DNA of 9,814 bases from an uncultured Bacilli bacterium (lineage in GTDB: Bacteria; Bacillota_I; Bacilli_A; RF39; UBA660), in NCBI GenBank assembly GCA_944331885.1, contig CALVJF010000021.1, positions 1 to 9,814 of the forward strand, read 5' to 3'. Under the pieces are notes generated by a model. The model did not search any database. It was not told where the DNA came from and worked only from the letters and a program-made list of their open reading frames with translations. A program made the position numbers and the translations under genes. Positions 1-6,058 of the stretch are shown here, in pieces; within the stretch, counting starts at the first letter, position 1, and every line of letters starts with the position of its first letter.

Positions 1-779
1 ATGTGCCCGGAAATTCTCATTTCGATACTACAAAAGGTCATATAGAAATTGTTTTGACAGGAATTCATACTGGTAGTTATGGAATAGGATTAGGTTATGA
101 TTTAGTAGATTTGATTCAGAAAATTAGTAAAATTGAAGGATTAGAGAGAATTAGAATTAGTTCAATTGAAATAACAGAATTGAATGATAAATTTATGGCT
201 GAATTAAAAAATAATGCTAAAATTTGTAATCATTTACATATTCCTTTACAATCAGGAAGTGCAAGAATTTTAAAACTAATGAACCGTAAATATGATAAAG
301 AATACTTTAAAAATATAATTACTAATATTAGATCTATTCGTAGTGATATAAGTATTACGACTGATGTAATTGTTGGTTTTCCATCTGAAACTGAAGAAGA
401 CTTTGAAGAATGTGTTGAGTTTTGTAAAGAAATTAAATTTAGTAAAATTCATGTATTTCCATATTCTCGTAGAGAAGGAACTAAAGCTTGTGAGATTAGT
501 GGTCATTTGGATAATGAAACTAAAAAGAGAAGAGCTAGAGAATTAATTAAAGTTAGTAATGAATTAGAAAAAATGTATTATGAAAAATTTATAGGTAAGA
601 TTGTAAAAGTTTTAATAGAAGAAAATATTAATGGAGAAGCAATTGGACATACAAGCAATTATTTAAAAGTATATATAAATAAAGAGTTAAAGTGTAATGA
701 AAATTATGATATAATGATATTGGAATTAGAAAAAGATGGATTAAAGGGAATGGTTATAGATGATAAAGGGTGCAAGTGA
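1..779 (+). CDS. mtaB: MtaB-type tRNA methylthiotransferase, 5'-truncated by the window edge
   Basis: C-terminal ~258 residues of a radical-SAM methylthiotransferase of the MiaB/MtaB family. MtaB turns t6A37 into ms2t6A37 in ANN-decoding tRNAs, in the cytoplasm. Visible from the first frame-3 codon: EIVLTGIHTGSYG (about residues 15-27), RISSIE (51-56), HLHIPLQSGS (77-86), DVIVGFPSETEEDF (121-134) and FPYSRREGT (152-160), all typical MtaB blocks, then a C-terminal TRAM RNA-binding domain (about 195-256). IHTGSYG and SRREGT favour MtaB over MiaB or RimO. The N-terminal domain and the CxxxCxxC cluster lie upstream of the window; the GTG at position 3 is not a true start. The first ~11 codons match the family poorly (see findings). 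The gene ends in TGA at 777-779 and overlaps a small downstream ORF by 20 nt. Confidence 0.9.
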   Translation, partial: VPGNSHFDTTKGHIEIVLTGIHTGSYGIGLGYDLVDLIQKISKIEGLERIRISSIEITELNDKFMAELKNNAKICNHLHIPLQSGSARILKLMNRKYDKEYFKNIITNIRSIRSDISITTDVIVGFPSETEEDFEECVEFCKEIKFSKIHVFPYSRREGTKACEISGHLDNETKKRRARELIKVSNELEKMYYEKFIGKIVKVLIEENINGEAIGHTSNYLKVYINKELKCNENYDIMILELEKDGLKGMVIDDKGCK

Positions 780-939
780 ATTATACGAGATAATTGTTAA
801 TAATAACGCTATAGGGAAAGTAAATATTTATAAAAATACTTGGTATAATTTAAAAACTATGGAAAGTAAATGCTTGCATATATTACGTCGCAAAAAATTG
901 ATAAGAATTAATAAATTTAAAAATATAGTAAGGATTTAA
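760..939 (+). CDS. Small basic hypothetical protein, 59 aa
   Basis: An ATG at 760, in a different frame from the preceding gene and overlapping its last 20 nt, opens a 59-codon ORF beginning MIKGASELYEIIVNNN and ending in TAA at 937-939. A possible Shine-Dalgarno (AAAGGG, 743-748) lies 11 nt upstream. The first half reads like an ordinary soluble protein. The C-terminal third is strongly basic (HILRRKKLIRINKFKN), which would suit nucleic-acid binding, but no domain is recognised. It fills an otherwise empty 190-nt gap, and its stop codon lies in the loop of a hairpin terminator, as for other genes here; both points favour a real gene. It would be translationally coupled to the tRNA-modification gene. 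The alternative is a chance ORF in AT-rich spacer. Confidence 0.55.
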   Translation: MIKGASELYEIIVNNNAIGKVNIYKNTWYNLKTMESKCLHILRRKKLIRINKFKNIVRI

Positions 940-951
940 CTTACTATTTTT
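925..951 (+). terminator. Intrinsic terminator or attenuator before recD2
   Basis: ATAGTAAG (925-932) and CTTACTAT (940-947) form an 8-bp perfect stem with a 7-nt loop holding the TAA of the 59-aa ORF. A run of five T follows (947-951). A-rich sequence upstream of the left arm could lengthen the stem against the T tract. It lies only 17 nt before the recD2 start, with no convincing promoter between, so it may be leaky or regulated. Confidence 0.6.
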
Positions 952-968
952 AGATTGGTGATGAATAA

Positions 969-3158
969 ATGAGTTATATAAAAGGAAAATTAAGAAATTT
1001 GATTTTTGAAAGTGATTCTGGATATAAAGTTGGTTTATTTAGGATTAAAGAGACTGATGATACGGAATTAGAATTTAATAAAGTAGTAACTTTTACTGGA
1101 TATTTTGCAGAATTGAATACTGAAGATACGTATATTTTGAAAGGAAGATATATTTATAACGATCGTTATGGTTATCAATATAATGTGGATAGTTACGAAA
1201 GGATTGAGCCAGAAGGAAAAGAAGCGATTATTGAATTTTTAAGCAGTTCTTTAATCAAAGGCTGTGGTGAAAAAACGGCAATTAAAATTGTTGATAAATT
1301 AGGAGAAAATGCTTTAAATTTAATAAAAGAAAATCGTAATAATTTGTTATTAGTTCCAGGTATAACTAATAAAGCTGCTACTAAAATATATGAATCAATT
1401 TTAATGTACTCTAGTACAGATCAAATTATTGTTGAATTAAAAGAAATGGGTTTTACGATTAAAGAGGCTTTAATAATTCTTAATAAATTTGGTAATGATA
1501 GTATTGAACAGGTAAAAAATAATATTTTTCAATTATGGGAACTGATAGATTTTGATAAATTGGATCGTATTTTTTTAAGATGTTTGGGTGATATAGAAAG
1601 TGATTTAAGAATAAAAGCTTGTATTATAAATAGTTTTAAGTTAATGAGTATGGTTGAAGGAAATACATATTTTTCTTTTATAGAAATTGCTAGTTTTATT
1701 AGGAGTAAGTATCAAATATTTGTTAATGAAGAGGAATTGAATAAATATTTAGAAGAGTTAATAGATAACAAATCTATAATTAAAGTTCATGAAAAATATT
1801 TTTTAAAAGATTATTATGATATGGAAGAAAATGTTGCAGAATCTTTGTTAAAAATTGATAAATTAAGTAAGGAACATATTGATAATTTTGATGAATTAAT
1901 TAAAGAAATCGAAAATAATTATCAAGTTAAATATAATATAGAACAGAAAAAAGCAATTAAAGATGCGTTAGAAAATCGTATTACAATAATAACTGGTGGT
2001 CCAGGAACTGGAAAAACAACTATCATTAATGCAATAGTTAAGTTGTATATTAATTTAAAAAAATTAAATTTTAAAGATGTTATTAATGATATTGCTCTTT
2101 TAGCACCAACGGGAAGAGCTAGTAAAAAAATGGCAGAATCGACTGGGTTAGGAGCAATGACAATTCATCGTTATTTGAAATGGAATAAGGAAAAAAATGA
2201 TTTTCAAGTTAATGAGTTAAATAAAAATCAACATAAATTAATTATTGTTGATGAAGTAAGTATGATTGATATTAATTTATTTAATGCCTTAATAAAAGGT
2301 GTAAATTCTAATATTAAGTTAATTTTGGTAGGTGATGCTAATCAATTGCCTTCGGTTGGACCAGGTAATGTTTTAAATGATTTGATTAATAGTGAAGTTT
2401 TTACTTATTGTCCTTTAACTAAAATATATCGTCAAAGTGATAACTCTTATATACCGGTATTGGCTCGAGAAATAAAAGATAAACAGTTAAGCCCTGATTT
2501 TATGGAGCAAAAGGATGATTATAATTTTTTAAATGTTAATTCTAATAAAATTAAAGAAATGATTAGTAAAATAGTGTTGATGAGTAAAGCTAAAGGGTTA
2601 GATGAAAATTCTATTCAGATTTTAGCTCCAATGTATAAAGGAGAGAATGGCATTGATAATTTAAATTTATTATTACAAGATTTATATAATCCGCGTGCCG
2701 ATGGTAAAAAGGAATCTAAGGTTGGAGATGTCATTTACCGAGAAGGGGATAAGGTATTGCAATTGGTAAATAATCCTGATTGTAATGTATTTAATGGAGA
2801 TATTGGCTTTATTGAAAAGATTAAGAAAAAAGTTGGTGATAGTAATAAATTAATTTATTTAATTGATTTTGATGGTAACAAAGTGGAATATGAAAAAGAT
2901 GATTTAAGTAGTATTAAACATGCTTATGCTATTACTATTCATAAAGCTCAAGGAAGTGAATTTGCTCATGTTATTATGCCTGTGTGTAAAAGTTATTATA
3001 AAATGCTTTATAATAAACTTTTATATACTGGTGTTAGTAGAGCTAAAAAAAGTTTGGTAATTATTGGCGAAGCAGAAGCTTTTATGTTAGGAATTAATAA
3101 TGAATATAGTAATGGTCGAAAAACGGCATTAATTGATCAATTAATGAATAAAATTTAA
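969..3158 (+). CDS. recD2: RecD2-family ATP-dependent DNA helicase (YrrC-like)
   Basis: A 729-aa superfamily 1B 5'-3' DNA helicase of the RecD2 type, which works without RecBC and takes part in DNA repair and replication-fork maintenance. The N-terminal region (1-80) is the RecD2-specific domain. Residues ~93-140 hold helix-hairpin-helix elements (LIKGCGEKTA, LLVPGITNKAA). The helicase core shows Walker A GGPGTGKTT (343-351), Walker B IIVDEVSMID (425-434, acidic pair D428/E429), motif III GDANQLPS (455-462), the arginine of motif IV in IYRQ (R488) and the late motifs TIHKAQGSEF (656-665) and YTGVSRA (686-692). Length is normal (B. subtilis YrrC about 800, Deinococcus RecD2 about 715). The start is ATG 969 with GGTGAT at 957-962, spacing 6. 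No motif is missing, so it should be active. Confidence 0.96.
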   Translation: MSYIKGKLRNLIFESDSGYKVGLFRIKETDDTELEFNKVVTFTGYFAELNTEDTYILKGRYIYNDRYGYQYNVDSYERIEPEGKEAIIEFLSSSLIKGCGEKTAIKIVDKLGENALNLIKENRNNLLLVPGITNKAATKIYESILMYSSTDQIIVELKEMGFTIKEALIILNKFGNDSIEQVKNNIFQLWELIDFDKLDRIFLRCLGDIESDLRIKACIINSFKLMSMVEGNTYFSFIEIASFIRSKYQIFVNEEELNKYLEELIDNKSIIKVHEKYFLKDYYDMEENVAESLLKIDKLSKEHIDNFDELIKEIENNYQVKYNIEQKKAIKDALENRITIITGGPGTGKTTIINAIVKLYINLKKLNFKDVINDIALLAPTGRASKKMAESTGLGAMTIHRYLKWNKEKNDFQVNELNKNQHKLIIVDEVSMIDINLFNALIKGVNSNIKLILVGDANQLPSVGPGNVLNDLINSEVFTYCPLTKIYRQSDNSYIPVLAREIKDKQLSPDFMEQKDDYNFLNVNSNKIKEMISKIVLMSKAKGLDENSIQILAPMYKGENGIDNLNLLLQDLYNPRADGKKESKVGDVIYREGDKVLQLVNNPDCNVFNGDIGFIEKIKKKVGDSNKLIYLIDFDGNKVEYEKDDLSSIKHAYAITIHKAQGSEFAHVIMPVCKSYYKMLYNKLLYTGVSRAKKSLVIIGEAEAFMLGINNEYSNGRKTALIDQLMNKI

Positions 3159-3166
3159 TAAATTAA

Positions 3167-3198
3167 TCATACTAATAGTGAAAGGATGATTAGTATGA
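3167..3198 (+). promoter_or_regulatory. Inverted repeat with RBS in the loop and start codon in the stem
   Basis: TCATACTAAT (3167-3176) is perfectly complementary to ATTAGTATGA (3189-3198), with a 12-nt loop holding the Shine-Dalgarno AAAGGA (3181-3186). The AUG of the 48-aa gene (3195-3197) pairs with CAU at 3168-3170. In RNA this could limit translation initiation. The stem has only two G-C pairs, so the effect would be modest. There is no T tract, so it is not a terminator for recD2. Confidence 0.5.
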
Positions 3199-3341
3199 AA
3201 AAAATGAATAGTGCTGGTTTGGTTATTGGTGGTATGCTAATGGGAATGGGTGCTTTATATATGATTGAAAGAAAGCAACGTAAATCAATTGAAGAAATGT
3301 TAAATGAAGCTAAGGATACAATTGACAGCATGATGAATTAA
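3195..3341 (+). CDS. Small Met-rich single-pass membrane protein, 48 aa
   Basis: ATG 3195 is preceded by AAAGGA at 3181-3186 (spacing 8) and opens 48 codons ending in TAA at 3339-3341. The protein starts MKKMNSAG, has one Gly/Met-rich hydrophobic segment (about residues 8-24), a basic patch (ERKQRK, 25-30) and an amphipathic helix with acidic and Met residues to the end. This resembles the general plan of YtxH-type small membrane proteins: an N-terminal glycine-zipper-like anchor and a cytoplasmic helical tail. I do not recognise a family. Nine of 48 residues are methionine. It sits 36 nt after recD2 and is closed by a strong terminator that overlaps its stop codon, so it is probably a real gene, co-transcribed with recD2 unless a promoter is hidden at the end of recD2. 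Confidence 0.75.
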   Translation: MKKMNSAGLVIGGMLMGMGALYMIERKQRKSIEEMLNEAKDTIDSMMN

Positions 3342-3362
3342 GACCAATAATGGTCTTTTTTT
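3340..3362 (+). terminator. Strong intrinsic terminator
   Basis: AAGACCA (3340-3346), loop ATAA (3347-3350) and TGGTCTT (3351-3357) form a 7-bp stem that runs into a T tract (3356-3362). The left arm starts inside the stop codon of the 48-aa gene. Confidence 0.88.
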
Positions 3363-3375
3363 AGTTATTTATTTG

Positions 3376-3384
3376 TGTTATTAT
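3376..3384 (+). promoter_or_regulatory. Candidate extended -10 promoter for the AI-2E permease gene
   Basis: TGTTATTAT fits TGnTATAAT (extended -10, sigma-A type). It lies just after a terminator and 18 nt before the start at 3403. There is no good -35: the hexamer at the right distance is part of the terminator T tract. Predicted transcription would begin near 3391, giving a leader of about 12 nt that is mostly the ribosome binding site. Confidence 0.35.
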
Positions 3385-3402
3385 TAAATAGAGGGTGATT
3401 GT

Positions 3403-4530
3403 ATGAAAAAGAAAGAGGAGATTGACTATAAACAAATTAATGAAGTTGTTAAATTATCGAAAAAGATTTTAGATTTGTTTTATATTGTAATGATTGTAGG
3501 AATAGTTTTTATTGCTACATTATTAGTCAAAGAATGGGGAATTTTAACTTTTGTATTAAGCATTTTAAAAGTAATTACACCATTATTTATTGGCTTTATA
3601 ATTGCTTGGTTACTTGATCCTTTAGTACGAAAAATATGCGCAAAAGGAGTTTCGCGAGCTTTAGCAGCCGTTATTGTTTTCTTGATATTTGTTGCTTGTA
3701 TTCTTATATTCTTTAGTGTTTTAGTTCCAACAGTATATAATCAATTGAATGATTTAATAAAAGCTATCCCAGGAATTGCTAATTCATTAGAGGGATTCAT
3801 TGATGGATTCTTTGATAGGCTGGCAGCTATTGATGCATTGGATGTAGTAACAATGAAGGAAAATGTTTTTGCTAATATTGGTAATATTTTTAGTGATATT
3901 GCTACTAATTTGCCAACGATGATTTTAAATATTTTAAAAAGCTTGTTCTCAGGAATTGGGGTAATTGCTATTGGATTTATCGTTGCGTTATATATGATGA
4001 TTGATTTTGATGAAACAACTAATCATTTGGTAAAGTTATTACCAAAAAAGAATCGTTTTGAAATAAAATCCTTATTGGAAAATATTGGCGTAGAAATTAG
4101 AAAAACTGTAAATGGAACTTTTTTGGTAGCTTTTATGGTTTTTATTGGTGATAGTTTAGGTTTTGCTGCCATTGGATTAAAAGCTCCAATTCTATTTGGG
4201 TTATTCTGCGGTATTACCGATTTAATTCCTTATATTGGGCCTTATATTGGTGGGGCAGCGGCAGTTATTGTTGGATTTAGTCAAAGTACGATTGTAGGTA
4301 TTTTGGTTATACTAATTGTTTTTGTGGTACAGATGATAGAAAATATGGTATTACAACCTATGGTAATGAGTAAAACTATGAAGTTACATCCAGTTACCAT
4401 AATTATTGGGTTGTTAATATTTGGTTATTTCTTTGGAATAATTGGAATGATTTTAGCTACACCATGTATGGCACTAATTAAAGTTTTATATAGATTCTTC
4501 GCTTTAAAATTTAATTGGTTTGAAGAATAA
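3403..4530 (+). CDS. AI-2E family transporter (UPF0118/PerM-type permease)
   Basis: A 375-aa polytopic membrane protein of the AI-2E transporter family, which includes E. coli TqsA/PerM and B. subtilis YtvI-type proteins. Members have been linked to autoinducer-2 export or Na+/H+ antiport; the substrate cannot be read from sequence. Hydrophobic segments lie at about 23-42, 47-70, 85-108, 172-200, 234-257, 262-290, 296-312 and 331-360, with the soluble insert (about 110-170) usual for the family between the third and fourth. Diagnostic blocks are YMMIDFDE (197-204), DLIPYIGPYIGG (273-284) and ENMVLQPMVM (313-322), followed by the GLLIFGYFFGIIGMILATP region. The start is ATG 3403 after GAGGGTG (3391-3397, spacing 5). 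The length is normal. The gene is monocistronic, bounded by terminators on both sides, and convergent with the next gene. Confidence 0.9.
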   Translation: MKKKEEIDYKQINEVVKLSKKILDLFYIVMIVGIVFIATLLVKEWGILTFVLSILKVITPLFIGFIIAWLLDPLVRKICAKGVSRALAAVIVFLIFVACILIFFSVLVPTVYNQLNDLIKAIPGIANSLEGFIDGFFDRLAAIDALDVVTMKENVFANIGNIFSDIATNLPTMILNILKSLFSGIGVIAIGFIVALYMMIDFDETTNHLVKLLPKKNRFEIKSLLENIGVEIRKTVNGTFLVAFMVFIGDSLGFAAIGLKAPILFGLFCGITDLIPYIGPYIGGAAAVIVGFSQSTIVGILVILIVFVVQMIENMVLQPMVMSKTMKLHPVTIIIGLLIFGYFFGIIGMILATPCMALIKVLYRFFALKFNWFEE

Positions 4531-4535
4531 ATAGT

Positions 4536-4559
4536 CACCACTATTTAAGTGGTGCTTTT
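4536..4559 (+). terminator. Terminator between convergent genes
   Basis: CACCACT (4536-4542), loop ATTTA (4543-4547) and AGTGGTG (4548-4554) form a 7-bp perfect stem followed by CTTTTG, a short T run in the plus direction. The loop contains the stop codon of the minus-strand DUF368 gene and the right arm encodes its last residues. On the minus strand the stem is followed by ACTATTTATTC, a poor T tract, so it mainly serves the permease gene. Confidence 0.7.
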
Positions 4560-5360
4560 GTTTGTAAAAAAATTTATAAATTCAATAGTTATGTAACTAA
4601 TTATTAATGAAATAATGCTTGTTAAAATTGTATTTAGATTATTAAAAGCGGAAAAAGGAATTAAAATTATTAAACTAGCGACAACAAAACCTATAATTAT
4701 ACTTATGGAAAGATTATGATGCTTTTGAAGAAAATAAATGGATAATTTTGAACCTATAAAAATGCCTATTAAATCGGAAATAAAGTAAATGGTTAAGGGA
4801 ATTAAAAAGGAAATATTAGATAATGAAAGGTTAGCTAAGTAAGACTTATAAAGATAATAGGGACCTAAAAGCATTAAAACCATACTTCCAGATATTCCTG
4901 GCAAAATAGTAATAAAACCGTCTAAACATCCTGATAAAGCAAATAAAATAAGGAAACTAATTGTTAATTGCGGATAATTGGTTATTATTGGCTCCGATGC
5001 TGGAATATTAAGAAAAATTAGAAAAACTATTAGTGCGCCAATGATTAAACCAAGTAAATTAATATTTTTTTTCTCTTTATGAATAAGCTGTGGTGTTGAA
5101 AATAGTAGAAATCCAAAGAATAGCATTATTGTTTCAGTGGGTAAATATTGAAACAATAATTCAACAACTTTGGCAAATAATATTGCTCCTATAATAACAC
5201 CACTTATTAAGTAAAATATTTGTTTTTTATTTTTTTGATAATGGGAAATTATTTGGGAAATTTCTTCATATTGATTTCTTAATAAAATGATTGTTCCACC
5301 ACTAATTCCAGGAATTAAACTCACGATACCAACTAGTAAGCCTGTTATGAAAAAAGACAT
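4545..5360 (-). CDS. popT: DUF368 polyprenyl-phosphate transporter (PopT-type)
   Basis: A 271-aa integral membrane protein of the DUF368 family. Members (PopT) flip undecaprenyl phosphate across the cytoplasmic membrane so that the lipid carrier can be reused in envelope polymer synthesis; that role is known for the family and inferred here. The internal-repeat signature is clear: SLIPGISGGTIILL (14-27) in the first half and TILPGISGSMVLMLLGPYY (151-169) in the second, with about 8-9 hydrophobic segments between and after. The start is the ATG at 5360-5358, preceded by GGTGAT with short spacing. Length is near normal for the family. It is convergent with the AI-2E permease and divergent from lemA. 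The start codon lies within a 15-bp inverted repeat, and the stop lies in the loop of the downstream hairpin. Confidence 0.88.
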   Translation of the reverse strand: MSFFITGLLVGIVSLIPGISGGTIILLRNQYEEISQIISHYQKNKKQIFYLISGVIIGAILFAKVVELLFQYLPTETIMLFFGFLLFSTPQLIHKEKKNINLLGLIIGALIVFLIFLNIPASEPIITNYPQLTISFLILFALSGCLDGFITILPGISGSMVLMLLGPYYLYKSYLANLSLSNISFLIPLTIYFISDLIGIFIGSKLSIYFLQKHHNLSISIIIGFVVASLIILIPFSAFNNLNTILTSIISLIISYITIEFINFFTNKSTT

Positions 5361-5389
5361 ATAATCACCAATTAATTATATGTCTTTTT
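5351..5389 (-). promoter_or_regulatory. 15-bp inverted repeat over the popT start
   Basis: AAAAAGACATATAAT (5351-5365) and ATTATATGTCTTTTT (5375-5389) are perfect complements around a 9-bp spacer. Read on the minus strand, the loop carries the GGTG ribosome-binding core and the right arm carries the AUG plus a U-rich run, TCTTTTTT, within the first codons. On the minus strand TATAAT occurs at 5380-5375, a possible -10 box with a weak -35; if used, the transcript would start in the loop and the element would act as DNA (an operator) rather than RNA. Either an RNA structure hiding the start or a dimeric-repressor site fits. Confidence 0.55.
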
Positions 5390-5417
5390 GTTGTATTAAA
5401 TTAATAATTGTGATAAT
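5388..5417 (+). promoter_or_regulatory. Candidate lemA promoter
   Basis: TTGTTG (5388-5393), an 18-bp spacer and GATAAT (5412-5417), with TGT immediately before the -10 (extended -10). The predicted start near 5424 gives a leader of about 20 nt. The match is moderate in a very AT-rich spacer. Confidence 0.4.
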
Positions 5418-5443
5418 ATTTTTTATATAAGGAGGATAGATTT

Positions 5444-5995
5444 ATGGTACCATTTTTAATCATTTTAGGTGTTTTGGTAGTAATTGGTATATTTATTGCT
5501 GGTGTTTATAATAGCTTAATTGGCTTAAGAAATAGGGTAAAAGATCAATGGGCACAAATTGATGTGCAATTAAAAAGAAGATTTGATTTAATTCCTAATT
5601 TAGTCGAAACTGTTAAAGGCTATGCAAAGCATGAAAGTGAAACATTGGAAAATGTTATACAAGCAAGAAATACTTTTTTATCTGCTACTACGCCTGAAGA
5701 AGAAATGAAAGCTAACGGAGAACTTACTAATGCAATTTCTAAATTATTTGCTTTAGCGGAAAGTTACCCAGATCTAAAAGCAAATACTAATTTTATGTCT
5801 TTACAAAGTGAACTTTCAGAAACTGAAAATAAGATAGCTGCTGCAAGACAATTTTATAATGATACTGTACTTTTATATAATAATAAAGTACAAATGTTTC
5901 CTAGTAATATTGTGGCTGGTTTATTTAAATTTAAAGAAGAAGTATTTTATGAAGTTGATGAAACTGAAAGACAAAATGTTAGTGTTAAATTTTAA
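5444..5995 (+). CDS. lemA: LemA family membrane-anchored protein
   Basis: A 183-aa LemA family protein. An N-terminal hydrophobic segment (about residues 2-23) anchors it, and the rest is a helical bundle that is expected to lie outside or along the membrane. The family signature is very clear: YNSLIGLRNRVKDQWAQIDV (22-41), then LKRRFDLIPNLVETVKGYA (43-61), and near the end the FNDT-like QFYNDTVLLYNN block with the MFPSNIVAGLF motif. The biochemical role of LemA is unknown; the family often sits beside HtpX-type proteases or Gly-rich envelope proteins (DUF2207, TPM domain), as it does here. It has the best ribosome binding site in the window (AAGGAGGAT, 5429-5437; core GGAGG, spacing 8), which suggests high expression. 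The gene ends in a terminator that overlaps its stop codon. Confidence 0.95.
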   Translation: MVPFLIILGVLVVIGIFIAGVYNSLIGLRNRVKDQWAQIDVQLKRRFDLIPNLVETVKGYAKHESETLENVIQARNTFLSATTPEEEMKANGELTNAISKLFALAESYPDLKANTNFMSLQSELSETENKIAAARQFYNDTVLLYNNKVQMFPSNIVAGLFKFKEEVFYEVDETERQNVSVKF

Positions 5996-6020
5996 ATGTA
6001 GAGTATTCTACATTTTTATT
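5994..6020 (+). terminator. Intrinsic terminator after lemA
   Basis: AAATGTAGA (5994-6002), loop GTAT (6003-6006) and TCTACATTT (6007-6015) make a 9-bp perfect stem; T residues continue (6013-6017, then ATT). The left arm begins on the second base of the lemA stop codon. Confidence 0.85.
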
Positions 6021-6025
6021 TTGTA

Positions 6026-6034
6026 TGTTATACT
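6026..6034 (+). promoter_or_regulatory. Candidate extended -10 promoter for the DUF2207 gene
   Basis: TGTTATACT matches the extended -10 consensus (TGnTATAAT) with one mismatch. It lies just after the lemA terminator, and the predicted start near 6041 is about 18 nt before the ATG at 6059. No clear -35 is present. Confidence 0.45.
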
Positions 6035-6058
6035 TGTAATTAATAGAAGGTGTTTTTG

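Noticed and set aside
276..506. 76-aa minus-strand ORF inside mtaB
   Set aside because: It is Phe/Thr/Asn-rich low-complexity translation opposite a confident conserved gene; a shadow of AT-rich coding.
961..972. Three-codon upstream ORF (ATG AAT AAA TGA) whose stop overlaps the recD2 start
   Set aside because: It has no ribosome site of its own, and GGTGAT there is well placed for the recD2 ATG at 969; probably chance.
3150..3166. AT-only inverted repeat (AATTTA/TAAATT) around the recD2 stop as a terminator
   Set aside because: Six A-T pairs with a one-base loop and no T tract; not a credible terminator.
5444..5453. 10-bp palindrome ATGGTACCAT at the lemA start
   Set aside because: A palindrome with no loop cannot form a useful RNA hairpin, and one of this length is easily accidental.
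6050..6058. GTG start 9 nt upstream of the DUF2207 ATG
   Set aside because: The GTG is part of the Shine-Dalgarno GAAGGTG for the ATG at 6059. The same reasoning removes GTG 7996 and GTG 9364.
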